DNA of 64,000 bases from ZC4RG35 sp040878345 (GCA_040878345.1 JBBDML010000003.1:106916-170915), one strand, 5' to 3'. Counted from the first letter of the stretch, positions 42,566-50,812 are shown. Program-made: numbers and translations. Notes: generated from the sequence alone by a model not told the origin.

Positions 42566-45500
42566 TCAGCTACATCCGGTCGTGTCACCGCAGGTGAGGC
42601 AGACATAGCAACTGCCGTTGCGGATTGTCATATGCCCGCAGTTGGAGCAGACCGGTGCGTCACCCATGTTCTCCCTGAGAGCCAGGTCGGCGGTGTCGGC
42701 CTTGGCGGCGGCAATTGCCACCTTGGCTTCCACTCTCTCCGCCACCTGGACCACCGCGGCCACACCGTTGCCATTGGGTGAGTCGACGAACTCGGCTGCC
42801 TTCTGAAGCACCTCGATGTCGGTTTCCCCGGCGGCGTCCGTCAGGTCGAGTTGGATCCCGGCTTCGACCGCCATGCCCTTCGGTGGTGCGGCCAGCTCAC
42901 CTTCGCGGTCTGGTGGCACCTGGGCCAGCTCGTCCCGCTCCAGGTACTCGACCCCAAGAGCCCGGAACACATAGTCGATGATCGAGTTGGCCATCTTGAT
43001 GTTCTGGTGGCCCTCAACCATGCCGCGGGGCTCGAAGGTCTGGAAGGTGAAGGTGTCGACATACTCGTCGAGTGGGACCCCGTACTGCAGACCCTTAGAC
43101 ACCGCGATGGCAAAACAGGAGAGGATCCCCTTGAGGGTCGCCCCCTCCTTTGCCAGGTCGATGAAGATCTCACCCAGGGTCCCGTCGTCGTACTCACCGG
43201 TGCGGAGGTAGACCTTGTGCCCACCGACCCTGGCTTCCTGGTTGAACCCGTTGCGGCGCGCCGGGAGCAGGAACCGGGGCGGCTGCATCCCTTGGGCGTA
43301 GGCCTGGGTCGGGGAGATCCCCTTGGGCAGGTTGCCCCAGTGGATTGCCTTCTCCGCCTCCACCGCGGCCGTGATTGCCGGGGCCTCGTCGTCGCTGTCC
43401 TCACCCTCGTCGGAGGTCGAGTTGAGCGGCTGGGCGGCCTTGGACCCGTCCCGGTAGATGGCCATCGCCTTCAGACCGAGCTCCCATGACATTCGGTAGG
43501 ACTCCTCGATGTCCTCCACAGTGATCTCGTTGGGCATGTTTATGGTCTTCGATATTGCGCCCGAAATGAACGGCTGGGCCGCCGCCATCATCTTGATGTG
43601 CCCGAAGTGATGGATGAACCGCTGCCCGTACCTGCCGTTCTTGTTGGCGGTGTCGAACACCGAGAGGTGCTCTTCCTTGATATGGGGCGCCCCTTCGATG
43701 GTCTGCCGACCGCAGATGTAGTCGTTGGCCCGGATGATCTCGTTGGAGCTGAACCCGAGCTCCTTGAGCAAGTTGAACTCCCAGCCGGTGTAGTCGTCGA
43801 CCTCGAACCCGAGCCGTTGCAGGGTCTCCTCCCCGAAGGTGAAGACGTTGAAGGCATGTCTCAACTCGAACACCGACGGCAGGGTCTTCTCCAGCTTCTC
43901 CAGGTCCTCGTCGTTGAACCCCCTTTCGATCAGGGACTCCCGGTTGATGTGGGGCGCACCGTCGATGGAGCTGGTCCCGACAATGGACTCGACGATGTCC
44001 TTGATCTGGGTTTCCTCATATCCGAGCCTTCTCAGCGCAGGGGTCACTGACTCGTTCACGATCTTGAAGTAACCGCCGCCGGCAAGCTTCTTGAACTTGA
44101 CCAGCGAGAAGTCGGGCTCGATACCTGTCGTGTCACATGACATCAACAAAGCAATAGTTCCGGTCGGCGCAATGCATGTCACCTGTGCGTTGCGATAGCC
44201 GTTCGGCTCACCGAGTTCCAGGGCCAGGTCCCAGGAAGACCGTGCCGCGTCGAGGAGATCCTGTGGGCAGAGATCTGGATCTACGGCCGTCACCTTGTGG
44301 CTGACTCCCTCGTAGTCGGTCTCCCCGTATGCCGCCCTGCGATGGTTGCGAATGACACGGAGCATCGAGTCCCGGTTTTCGGAGAACCTCGGGAATGGAC
44401 CGACCGCTCCGGACATCTCCGCCGAAGTCGCATACGACTCGCCGGTAAGGATCGCGGTCAAGGCCCCGGCGATGGCCCGACCCTCGTCGGAGTCGTAGGC
44501 GATGCCTTGACGCATCAAGAGTGAGCCGAGGTTGGCATAACCCAATCCGAGCGTCCGATAGTCGTGGGAGCCCTGGGCGATCTCCGGGGATGGGAAGTGA
44601 GCCATGGACACCGAGATCTCGAGCACGATCGACCACAACCTGATGGCGTGCTTGTAACCGACGACGTCGAACACCTCGGTGGCGTCGTCATAGAACTGAA
44701 CCAGGTTTATCGAGGCCAGGTTGCACGCGGTGTCGTCGAGGAACATGTACTCCGAGCAAGGGTTAGATGCCCGGATCCGCCCACCGGCGGGGCTGGTGTG
44801 CCACTCGTTGACCGTCGTGTCGAACTGGAGACCGGGGTCGGCGCAGGCCCATGCGGCCTCCGCGACCTTGGACCACAGGTCGCGGGCCTTGACCGTCTTG
44901 CGAACCGAGCCGTCGGTGCGGTTGGTCAGGTCCCAGTCGCCGTCGTCGAGAACGGTCTGGATGAACTCATTGGTGACACGAACGGAGTTGTTCGAGTTCT
45001 GCCCGGAGACTGTGGCGTAGGCCTCACCGTTGAAATCAGCCGGATAGCCACCATGCTGGATCAGGATCCGAGCCTTCTCCTCCTCGACCTTCTTCCAGTC
45101 GATGAACTTCTCGATATCCGGATGGTCTATGTCGAGGATCACCATCTTGGCTGCCCTCCTCGTCGTCCCGCCGGACTTGATCGCTCCAGCTGCCCGGTCG
45201 CCGATTTTGAGGAAGGACATGACTCCGGAGGATTTGCCCCCACCGGAGAGACGCTCGTTCTCACCACGGATCTGACTGAAGTTGGATCCGGCACCAGAAC
45301 CGAACTTGAAGATCCTCGCCTCACGGACCCACAGGTCCATGATCCCACCTGGGTTCACCAGGTCGTCCTTCGCGCTGAGGATATAGCAGGCATGGGGGGC
45401 AGGGCGGCTATATGAGTCGGGCGAGGCGGTCATTTCACCGGTTTTGGCGTCGACGAACCACAAACCTTGGGCCGGGCCGGTGAGGCCATAGGCGAAGTTG

Positions 45501-45946
45501 AGCCCGGTGTTGAACCACTGTGGTGAGTTGGGGGCGGCCATCTGGTTGGCCAGCATGAACTTGAGCTCGTCTTCGAAGACTTCGGCATCCTCGGTGGAGG
45601 CAAAGTAGCCCTCCTTCTCACCCCAATGCCGCCAGGTGCCGGCGAGACGGTCGAAGACCTGCTTGGCGGAGCGCTCCGCCCCCAGAACCGGGTTGCCCTC
45701 CTCGTCGAGCACCGGGTTGCCGGCGTCGTCGAGCTGGGGGACACCGGCCTTGCGGAAGTACTTGGACACGATGATGTCCGAAGCCACCTGACTCCACTGT
45801 GCCGGGATCTCGGCGTCGGTCATCTCGAAGACGATGGAGCCGTCGGGGTTGCTGATCCGGGAGTCGCGATACGACCACTCGAACTGGTCGTAGGGGTTCC
45901 TGCCGGCCTCGGTGAAGCGACGATTGATCCGCAGGCCATTGCTCAT
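42566..45946 (-). CDS. nrdJ: Adenosylcobalamin-dependent (class II) ribonucleoside reductase
   Basis: 1126 residues from ATG 45946, with GAGGAGG about 12 nt upstream. Makes deoxyribonucleotides. Seen: SPQWFNTG, HACYILSAKDDL, FKFGSGAGSNFSQIRGE, the active-site stretch NPCSEYMFLDDTACNLASINL, CIAPTGTIALLMSCDTTGIEPDFSLV, and SGAISKTINMP. The C-terminus carries a Cys-rich tail (CSNCGHMTIRNGSCYVCLTCGDTTGC) that serves as metal site and disulfide shuttle. No intein is present. No B12 riboswitch was seen upstream; control is more likely by NrdR. Confidence 0.97.
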   Translation of the reverse strand: MSNGLRINRRFTEAGRNPYDQFEWSYRDSRISNPDGSIVFEMTDAEIPAQWSQVASDIIVSKYFRKAGVPQLDDAGNPVLDEEGNPVLGAERSAKQVFDRLAGTWRHWGEKEGYFASTEDAEVFEDELKFMLANQMAAPNSPQWFNTGLNFAYGLTGPAQGLWFVDAKTGEMTASPDSYSRPAPHACYILSAKDDLVNPGGIMDLWVREARIFKFGSGAGSNFSQIRGENERLSGGGKSSGVMSFLKIGDRAAGAIKSGGTTRRAAKMVILDIDHPDIEKFIDWKKVEEEKARILIQHGGYPADFNGEAYATVSGQNSNNSVRVTNEFIQTVLDDGDWDLTNRTDGSVRKTVKARDLWSKVAEAAWACADPGLQFDTTVNEWHTSPAGGRIRASNPCSEYMFLDDTACNLASINLVQFYDDATEVFDVVGYKHAIRLWSIVLEISVSMAHFPSPEIAQGSHDYRTLGLGYANLGSLLMRQGIAYDSDEGRAIAGALTAILTGESYATSAEMSGAVGPFPRFSENRDSMLRVIRNHRRAAYGETDYEGVSHKVTAVDPDLCPQDLLDAARSSWDLALELGEPNGYRNAQVTCIAPTGTIALLMSCDTTGIEPDFSLVKFKKLAGGGYFKIVNESVTPALRRLGYEETQIKDIVESIVGTSSIDGAPHINRESLIERGFNDEDLEKLEKTLPSVFELRHAFNVFTFGEETLQRLGFEVDDYTGWEFNLLKELGFSSNEIIRANDYICGRQTIEGAPHIKEEHLSVFDTANKNGRYGQRFIHHFGHIKMMAAAQPFISGAISKTINMPNEITVEDIEESYRMSWELGLKAMAIYRDGSKAAQPLNSTSDEGEDSDDEAPAITAAVEAEKAIHWGNLPKGISPTQAYAQGMQPPRFLLPARRNGFNQEARVGGHKVYLRTGEYDDGTLGEIFIDLAKEGATLKGILSCFAIAVSKGLQYGVPLDEYVDTFTFQTFEPRGMVEGHQNIKMANSIIDYVFRALGVEYLERDELAQVPPDREGELAAPPKGMAVEAGIQLDLTDAAGETDIEVLQKAAEFVDSPNGNGVAAVVQVAERVEAKVAIAAAKADTADLALRENMGDAPVCSNCGHMTIRNGSCYVCLTCGDTTGCS

Positions 45947-46015
45947 TCTGATAGTGCCTCCTCCGCACCACGCTCCCTTGGTAGAGATCGGAGCCATCTG
46001 TTGACAACGGGTCCA

Positions 46016-46031
46016 CCACAAGATGTAGTGG
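46016..46031 (-). promoter_or_regulatory. NrdR-box-like site 1
   Basis: Plus-strand CCACAAGATGTAGTGG fits the NrdR pattern (ACACWATATATWGTGT-like) at the outer conserved positions. Start-to-start distance to site 2 is 31 bp, about three helical turns, the usual tandem arrangement. Confidence 0.7.
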
Positions 46032-46046
46032 TATGCGGGGAAGTGT

Positions 46047-46062
46047 CCACAACATCTGGTAT
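46047..46062 (-). promoter_or_regulatory. NrdR-box-like site 2
   Basis: Plus-strand CCACAACATCTGGTAT, a weaker match than site 1, located just downstream of the predicted nrdJ -10. Confidence 0.6.
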
Positions 46063-46072
46063 GGACTTCAAT

Positions 46073-46101
46073 ACTGTAATTACACAGGTGCAACCCGTCA
46101 A
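46073..46101 (-). promoter_or_regulatory. nrdJ promoter
   Basis: Minus strand TTGACG (46101-46096), 17-nt spacer, TACAGT (46078-46073). Transcription would begin near 46066, overlapping NrdR-like site 2, which fits repression. Confidence 0.6.
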
Positions 46102-46262
46102 GTACCCGGTTTTCCACAGGCACGACCTGGCCCTGGAGGCGCGGCGGTCAGCCGGGCCATGGGGAAGTGAGCGCCGATTGCACTCGGGGGAGGTGCCAGC
46201 ACCATACGGGGCACGACGGTCACGGACCGGTCCGGACGTCTTTCAGTTTTCGCGGTCGGCGC

Positions 46263-46769
46263 CTAGTCGTCGACGTCGATCTCCACGTCGAGTTGCCCGT
46301 TCTCCCACTCCGCCCTGACCTCGAGCCTGGAGTCTTTGCTCTCGAACTCCACTCTCACTTTTGGGGGGCCGGCATCCTCGACTTCGACCGCGAACCCGGG
46401 ATGAGGCACCGCCGAGACATAGCTCACACTCCCTGGGGAGACCTTGACCGTCACCGTGCCACCGGCCGTCGGTATGACCACCGTCTCGGCTGCGGCCGGG
46501 GGGACCGAAGAGGTCGAGGTGCTGGACGAGCTGGAGGAAGACCCGCCGGGTGGAGTGGTGGTGATGCTGGTCTTTGGGAATGTGGTGGTCGTCGACTCCG
46601 CGGGGGGCTCGGTGATGGTGGCACCGGGCAACGGCGCACCGATGTTGAGCGGGGGGCTCGACTCGCGGTTGATCCGATTGTCGGCGGCGCTGACAATCTG
46701 CCATGTCATGGTGGTGGTGAGTGCCACCACCACCAACCAGGCACCCACGATGCCCCAGCGTCTCATCAT
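46263..46769 (-). CDS. Secreted/anchored protein with paralogous C-terminal beta domain (copy A)
   Basis: 168 residues: N-terminal signal anchor (GIVGAWLVVVALTTTMTWQIV), a Ser/Thr/Pro linker (about residues 40-95), and a C-terminal acidic beta domain of about 70 residues with TVTVKVSPGSVS, PGFAVEVEDAGPPKVRVEF and NGQLDVEIDVDD. The same layout and the VEVED...P...F...G.L..EI pattern recur in the protein at 50211-50735. Divergent from the response regulator gene, with phased TCAAGG repeats in the gap. Function unknown; I infer a target of the adjacent two-component system. Confidence 0.75.
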   Translation of the reverse strand: MMRRWGIVGAWLVVVALTTTMTWQIVSAADNRINRESSPPLNIGAPLPGATITEPPAESTTTTFPKTSITTTPPGGSSSSSSSTSTSSVPPAAAETVVIPTAGGTVTVKVSPGSVSYVSAVPHPGFAVEVEDAGPPKVRVEFESKDSRLEVRAEWENGQLDVEIDVDD

Positions 46770-46802
46770 CCTCAGATTGTGTCAGGCCCACCGGTGCCAG
46801 TT

Positions 46803-46831
46803 CTCAAGGCATGCTCAAGGTTTGGTTAAGT
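46803..46831. promoter_or_regulatory. Three 11-bp-phased direct repeats, likely response-regulator operator (site A)
   Basis: CTCAAGG at 46803, CTCAAGG at 46814 and GTTAAGT at 46825, each 11 bp apart: the arrangement bound by OmpR/PhoB-family dimers. It lies between the divergent copy A gene and the response regulator gene and could control both. Confidence 0.65.
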
Positions 46832-46857
46832 GGGATGGTCGATGAGCAGGGTCTCGA

Positions 46858-46863
46858 TAACCT
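46858..46863 (+). promoter_or_regulatory. -10 element TAACCT, leaderless start of the response regulator
   Basis: TAACCT, 6 nt, then GTG 46870; the phased repeats end 26 bp upstream of the hexamer. Confidence 0.6.
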
Positions 46864-46869
46864 CACCTG

Positions 46870-47553
46870 GTGGTCCGGATAGTGCTGATAGAGGACGATG
46901 TCGAGATCCGGCGACTGGTGGCCAACGCCCTGTCTTCCGCCGGCCATGACGTGGAGAGTGCCGGCAAGGCGATGGAGGGCCTCGAGCTCACCGTCAAGGG
47001 CGACCCCGACGTGGTGTTGATGGACCTCGGTCTCCCCGACATCGACGGTACCGAGCTGTTGCGGATGATCCGCGCCGTCTCCGACGTCCCGGTGGTGGTG
47101 ATCACCGCCCGCGGTGATGATCAGGTTGTGGTGAAGACCCTCGACTCGGGGGCTGATGACTATCTGGTCAAGCCATTCTCGGTCAACCAACTCGAGGCAA
47201 GGGTGCGTGCGGTGTTGCGGCGAGGTTCTGCGGACCCCGCGCCCGAGGCGTTGCGGGTCGGGGGCCTCGGTCTCGATGTTGCGGCCAGGGAGGCGCGCCT
47301 CGACGGCGTCCTGCTCGACCTCAGCCCCAAGGAGTTCGACCTGCTTCGGGTGCTGATGGAGCGGCGAGGCCAGGTGGTGTCCAAGCGGGAGCTGATGGCC
47401 GAGGTGTGGAGGGAGCCGTATGGCGGCGCCGACCGCACCATCGACGTCCATCTCTCGTGGTTGCGAAAGAAGTTGGGCGAGAGCGCCCAGGAACCGGCCT
47501 ACCTGCACACCGTGCATGGGGTCGGTGTCAAGCTGGTCGACCCACGGGCGTGA
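46870..47553 (+). CDS. OmpR/PhoB-family response regulator
   Basis: 227 residues. Receiver domain with acidic pair EDD, phospho-acceptor Asp in VVLMDLGLPDIDG, Thr in VVVITARGDD and Lys in DDYLVKPFSVNQLEARVRAVLRR; C-terminal winged helix with LSPKEFDLLRVLMERRGQVVSKRELM and DVHLSWLRKKLGE ... VHGVGVKLVD. Binds DNA as a head-to-tail dimer on phased direct repeats. Overlaps the kinase gene by 4 bp (GTGA). Confidence 0.95.
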   Translation: MVRIVLIEDDVEIRRLVANALSSAGHDVESAGKAMEGLELTVKGDPDVVLMDLGLPDIDGTELLRMIRAVSDVPVVVITARGDDQVVVKTLDSGADDYLVKPFSVNQLEARVRAVLRRGSADPAPEALRVGGLGLDVAAREARLDGVLLDLSPKEFDLLRVLMERRGQVVSKRELMAEVWREPYGGADRTIDVHLSWLRKKLGESAQEPAYLHTVHGVGVKLVDPRA

Positions 47554-48839
47554 GGCGAAGGCTCGCCACTCTGAGCCTGGCCACCACCGCCTTGGTGGTG
47601 ATCTCTCTGCTGATCCCGCTCGGCCTGCTGGTGCAGCGTCAAGCCTCAGACAGGGCCCGCACCGACGCAGAACGGGAGGCCCGCTCCACGGCCGCCCTGG
47701 TGGCCCTGGCCATCTCATTCGAAGCCGGCCCCGGCGCCATCGCGACCGCCACGGGGCCCCTTCCCGAGGGGACGATCGTGGCGGCCGCCGCTGATGAGCA
47801 GTTCGGCACCGCTCTTCCCGGTCAGGGGACGTTGGTCGAGCCGGCGATGTCCCTCCAGGCCACCATCACCGCCAAGGTCCCGGGTGGGTGGGAGATAGCC
47901 CTACCGGTCATCGGGCGGGACCGGACCGCGGTTGTCGACGTCTTCGTCACCGACGCCCGGCTCTTCGAGGGTGTGGCCGGGGCCTGGCTCCTCCTAGCCC
48001 TCCTCGGGTTGGCACTGATCGGGATTGCGGTGTGGGTGGCCGACCGTCTGGGGCGCCGCCTGGTTGGCCCGATCCATGATCTAGCCGACGCCGCCCAACG
48101 GATGAGTGAGGGCGATCTCGGCGCCCGGGTCGTCCCCGGCGAGCCGGAGGAGGTCAGGGAGGTGGGCGCGGCCTTCAACACCCTCGCCTCCCGTCTCGAC
48201 CAGTTACTGGTCGCCGAACGAGAGGAGGTGGCCGACCTCTCCCACCGACTACGCACCCCGATGACCTCCTTGCGGCTCCAGGCGGAGAGCATTGGCGAAC
48301 CCACCGATCGCCGAGAGGTCCTGGCGCAGGTCGAGCGTCTGGAGCAGTCGGTCGACGAGCTGATCATCACCGCCCGGACCCGGGGTGGTGAGGTCGGCCA
48401 ATGCGATCTCAACCGGGTATTGACCGAGCGAGCCGCGTTTTGGCGGGTGCTGGCAGAGGAGCAGCAACGTGATATGAAGGTTGCTGTCGGCGCCGAGGAG
48501 TTGATGGTGGAGGTGACCGCCAAGCAGGTCGAGGACATCGTCGACGTCCTGATCGGCAACGTTTTCGCCCACACCGTGGCGGGTGTGCCTCTCGAGATCT
48601 CCACCGGGAGACGAGGCGCAGTCCCCTGGATCGAGGTGGCCGATCGCGGGCCAGGCTTCGCTGACCCATCCCTGTTGGGACGGGGAGCGAGTGGCGCCGG
48701 CTCCACCGGGCTTGGATTGGATATCGCACGGCGAACCGCCGAGCTCGGTGGTGGTGGCCTGGAGATCGATGACCGCCTCGGGGGCGGGGCGGTCATCACA
48801 GTCAGGTTTGGCGGTTCCCCCGGGCCACGGTCCCGATGA
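47550..48839 (+). CDS. Sensor histidine kinase
   Basis: 429 residues from GTG 47550. Two transmembrane helices (about residues 10-30 and 140-160) enclose a small extracytoplasmic sensor; then HAMP (RLVGPIHDLADAAQRMSEGDLGARV), H-box EVADLSHRLRTPMTSLRL, N-box VLIGNVFAHT, G1 EVADRGPGF and G2 GSTGLGLDIARRTAEL. The sensor domain is short and has no recognised ligand fold. Its 3' end overlaps the convergent LiaI-like gene by 38 bp. Confidence 0.94.
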   Translation: MRRRLATLSLATTALVVISLLIPLGLLVQRQASDRARTDAEREARSTAALVALAISFEAGPGAIATATGPLPEGTIVAAAADEQFGTALPGQGTLVEPAMSLQATITAKVPGGWEIALPVIGRDRTAVVDVFVTDARLFEGVAGAWLLLALLGLALIGIAVWVADRLGRRLVGPIHDLADAAQRMSEGDLGARVVPGEPEEVREVGAAFNTLASRLDQLLVAEREEVADLSHRLRTPMTSLRLQAESIGEPTDRREVLAQVERLEQSVDELIITARTRGGEVGQCDLNRVLTERAAFWRVLAEEQQRDMKVAVGAEELMVEVTAKQVEDIVDVLIGNVFAHTVAGVPLEISTGRRGAVPWIEVADRGPGFADPSLLGRGASGAGSTGLGLDIARRTAELGGGGLEIDDRLGGGAVITVRFGGSPGPRSR

Positions 48840-48993
48840 TCACCGCGATCCCGATCGCCACCAGGGCGGCCGGGAACAGGATGCGGAGATCAGCGACCCG
48901 TACGGTCCATATGTCCATGGCCTCTAACAGGAAGGCTACGCCGAGGGCGAGGTAGATCACCCCTGCGAGCAAGGTTCCTCTATGCAGTCTCAT
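48802..48993 (-). CDS. Small LiaI/LiaF-TM-like membrane protein
   Basis: 63 residues with two hydrophobic segments (GTLLAGVIYLALGVAFLLEAMDIW and LRILFPAALVAIGIAVIIGTVA). The pattern of two short helices with a W/D turn matches the membrane half of LiaF/DUF5668-type proteins. Last gene of the PspC operon; starts in a 4-bp overlap. Confidence 0.75.
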   Translation of the reverse strand: MRLHRGTLLAGVIYLALGVAFLLEAMDIWTVRVADLRILFPAALVAIGIAVIIGTVARGNRQT

Positions 48994-49643
48994 CTCTCCA
49001 CCTTGATATTTCCCGTCGCCACGCTGAGCTCGAGTGTCAGAGTGATCGGTGCGGTGTCGAACCCGTCGGAGGTGTGGTCGAGGTCGACGGAGATGCCATC
49101 GGCACCTTCCCCGAGGAGATCGATCTCGCCGGCTCCTACGCGAGCCTCGATGGCGACTGGTATGTCCGGCGGCAGGGTGATTGTGAGCTGACCGGCTCCC
49201 ACAGATGCCGCGATGGTCGTCGAGCTGGTCAGGTCGAGATCGCTGAGGTCGAGGTTCATCTCCCCCAGGCCGAGGTCATATCGCTCTTCCAACTCGGACT
49301 GATCGGCGACCACGATGTTCCGTTCCCCGACCCCTCCGCTGAACACCCCGTCGGGGACAACAGCCAGAGCCAGCGTGGTGATGGTCACGAAGACCCCGGC
49401 GATCACCAGTCCGGTGTGGGGGCCGTCGAACGCCCCGATGATGAGGGCAAGCCCTATCGCCGCCAGAACGGCCGGGACCACCAGAGCGAACCGGAGCTCG
49501 ATCACATCCAGGACATCGAGGAACCAAAGCGAGCCAATAGCCACCAGGAGCAGCCCGGCTACGACCGGGCCGTAGCTGCGGCTCGGCGTTTTTGTGGCTG
49601 GCGCAGTCTGGACAGCCTGGTCTGGGGTGTCAGGTGTTGTCAC
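48990..49643 (-). CDS. LiaF-like membrane protein with toastrack-like adhesin domain
   Basis: 217 residues. Three to four transmembrane helices in the first half (YGPVVAGLLLVAIGSLWFLDVLDVIELRF, VVPAVLAAIGLALIIGAF, VIAGVFVTITTLALAVVP) and a C-terminal beta-helical region (LGLGEMNLDLSDLDLTSSTTIAASVGAGQLTITLPPDIPVAIEARVGAGEIDLLG) typical of DUF4097/LiaF 'toastrack' domains. In other bacteria such proteins partner PspC and two-component systems in envelope-stress responses. Overlaps the PspC gene by 14 bp. Confidence 0.85.
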   Translation of the reverse strand: MTTPDTPDQAVQTAPATKTPSRSYGPVVAGLLLVAIGSLWFLDVLDVIELRFALVVPAVLAAIGLALIIGAFDGPHTGLVIAGVFVTITTLALAVVPDGVFSGGVGERNIVVADQSELEERYDLGLGEMNLDLSDLDLTSSTTIAASVGAGQLTITLPPDIPVAIEARVGAGEIDLLGEGADGISVDLDHTSDGFDTAPITLTLELSVATGNIKVER

Positions 49644-50053
49644 GGCCCCTCCCCAGGAAGATCAACCCGGCTCCGGCGATCACGAGGGCCAGGGGCCACA
49701 TCACCTTGTCGAACCAGAGCACCAGGTTGTTGATCAGAATCATCATCCCGATGGCGACGAGCGCCAACCCTCCGATCAGCGGAGCTTGCTTCTCGATTCC
49801 CTCCCTTTGTGACACCACCTCGCCTGTTCCCGCCAGGGGCATCAGCAGCGTCGCGATCAGATAGATCACCACGCCCGCCCCTCCTGCCAGGGTGATGAGG
49901 ACGAACCCCATCCGGAACCACACCGGGTGGTGTTGAAGTACTGGCCCAGCCCACCACAACCCCGAAGATCATTTTGTCCTCGGTGCTCCGGCGCAGCACC
50001 GCTTGCGGTGCCGACGCGCCCGCGGAGGCCGAGCCGCTTTCTATTCGCGTCAT
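49630..50053 (-). pseudogene. pspC: PspC-domain protein gene with two single-base frameshifts
   Basis: ATG 50053 follows AAGGAGG. The first frame reads VLRRSTEDKMIFGVV, the last reads PVWFRMGFVLITLAGGAGVVIYLIATLLMP plus a second helix pair. The short middle, GLGQYFNTT, is in the third frame. Joined, they give an intact PspC domain (GVVGGLGQYFNTTPVWFR). Two one-base deletions are needed, near 49955-49960 and 49926-49931, both in G/C-rich runs. Either a true double lesion or sequencing indels. First gene of the operon with the toastrack-like protein. Confidence 0.8.
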
Positions 50054-50122
50054 ACGCATCCTCCTTGGCTCACAAGCATCGCAGGGTGGAGGTGAGGAGG
50101 GGAGGGCCGAATGTCACACGTA

Positions 50123-50157
50123 TCAGGTCCCCCTCCGCACCGCGGAGGGGGACCTGA
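50123..50157. terminator. Perfect 16-bp hairpin
   Basis: TCAGGTCCCCCTCCGC, loop ACC, GCGGAGGGGGACCTGA, with no mismatch. Sits between the copy B gene and the pspC operon on the minus strand, so it should insulate the two. No U-tract. Confidence 0.75.
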
Positions 50158-50210
50158 GGTCTACGGACGTCTATTCCATGCCTGGCGGCAGTAGAAAGAC
50201 CTCGGAGAAG

Positions 50211-50735
50211 TCAGTTGCTCTCGATCTCGATCTGGAGCACACCGTGCTGGAGCTCGACCTCGAACTCGGCCTCGGCCTCGCCGTTGCGGAACTGGATCTT
50301 GATCCTGTCGGGCTCCCGATCTTCGACCTCGACACTCCAGCCTGGTGCCGAGACATTCCCCAACACCAATCGACCGTCGTCGATGTCCACCGTCACCGAC
50401 CCCACGCCGGGGACCTGGAAGGTCCCGCCGATCGCAACCACGATCTCGTGGTCGTCGGCCTCGTCGATCTCGTGATCGTCGTCATCGTCGATGGTTGAAG
50501 ACGTCGAGCTGTACCCGACTCCGGTGGTGACACTGGTCGAGCTGCCCTCTCTGGTGGTGACTCTGGTCGAGCCGCTCAATGAGGTCGATGCCTTGGTCCC
50601 CTCCGAACTGGCCGAAACCTGGGCGGCGACCTCGAGGTCGGCGTTTCTCCCACGATCGGCACCGGCCCAAGCCACCCCGACCACCATCAATGCCACGACT
50701 ACTGCTGTGAACGTTGCCAATAGTTTCCTTGTCAT
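50211..50735 (-). CDS. Secreted protein with paralogous C-terminal beta domain (copy B)
   Basis: 174 residues behind an AAGGAGG site. Signal peptide (LLATFTAVVVALMVVGVAWAGA), a Ser/Thr linker, an Asp/His-rich patch (IDDDDDHEIDEADDHEI) that may bind metal, and the acidic C-terminal beta domain with SVTVDIDDGRLVLGNVSAPGWSVEVEDREPD and HGVLQIEIESN. Paralogous to 46263-46769. The upstream gap carries the same phased TCAAGG repeats. Copy B lacks a retained anchor beyond the signal and may be released. Confidence 0.75.
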   Translation of the reverse strand: MTRKLLATFTAVVVALMVVGVAWAGADRGRNADLEVAAQVSASSEGTKASTSLSGSTRVTTREGSSTSVTTGVGYSSTSSTIDDDDDHEIDEADDHEIVVAIGGTFQVPGVGSVTVDIDDGRLVLGNVSAPGWSVEVEDREPDRIKIQFRNGEAEAEFEVELQHGVLQIEIESN

Positions 50736-50784
50736 CTCTGACCTCCTTCCCTACCAGCATGCGTGGGGAGGCCTCATGACGTCC

Positions 50785-50812
50785 TCAGTGGGATATCAAG
50801 GGAGGATCAAGG
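50785..50812. promoter_or_regulatory. 11-bp-phased direct repeats (site B)
   Basis: TCAGTG at 50785, TCAAGG at 50796 and TCAAGG at 50807, each 11 bp apart, 50 bp upstream of the copy B start. Orientation relative to the gene is the same as at site A relative to copy A. Confidence 0.65.

Larger units (their letters stand above)
45947..46262. other. nrdJ regulatory region, no gene
   Basis: 316 bp between nrdJ and the secreted-protein gene. The nrdJ-proximal half holds the promoter and two NrdR-like boxes. The distal part holds only the palindrome CGGACCGGTCCG (46223-46234), close to the end of the upstream gene. Confidence 0.6.

Noticed and set aside
42566..45946. Intein or split site in nrdJ
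   Set aside because: The reading frame is continuous with normal class II motifs and no intein blocks.
45947..46262. Cobalamin riboswitch upstream of nrdJ
   Set aside because: No B12-box-like sequence or the expected long folded leader was seen; NrdR-like boxes explain the region better.
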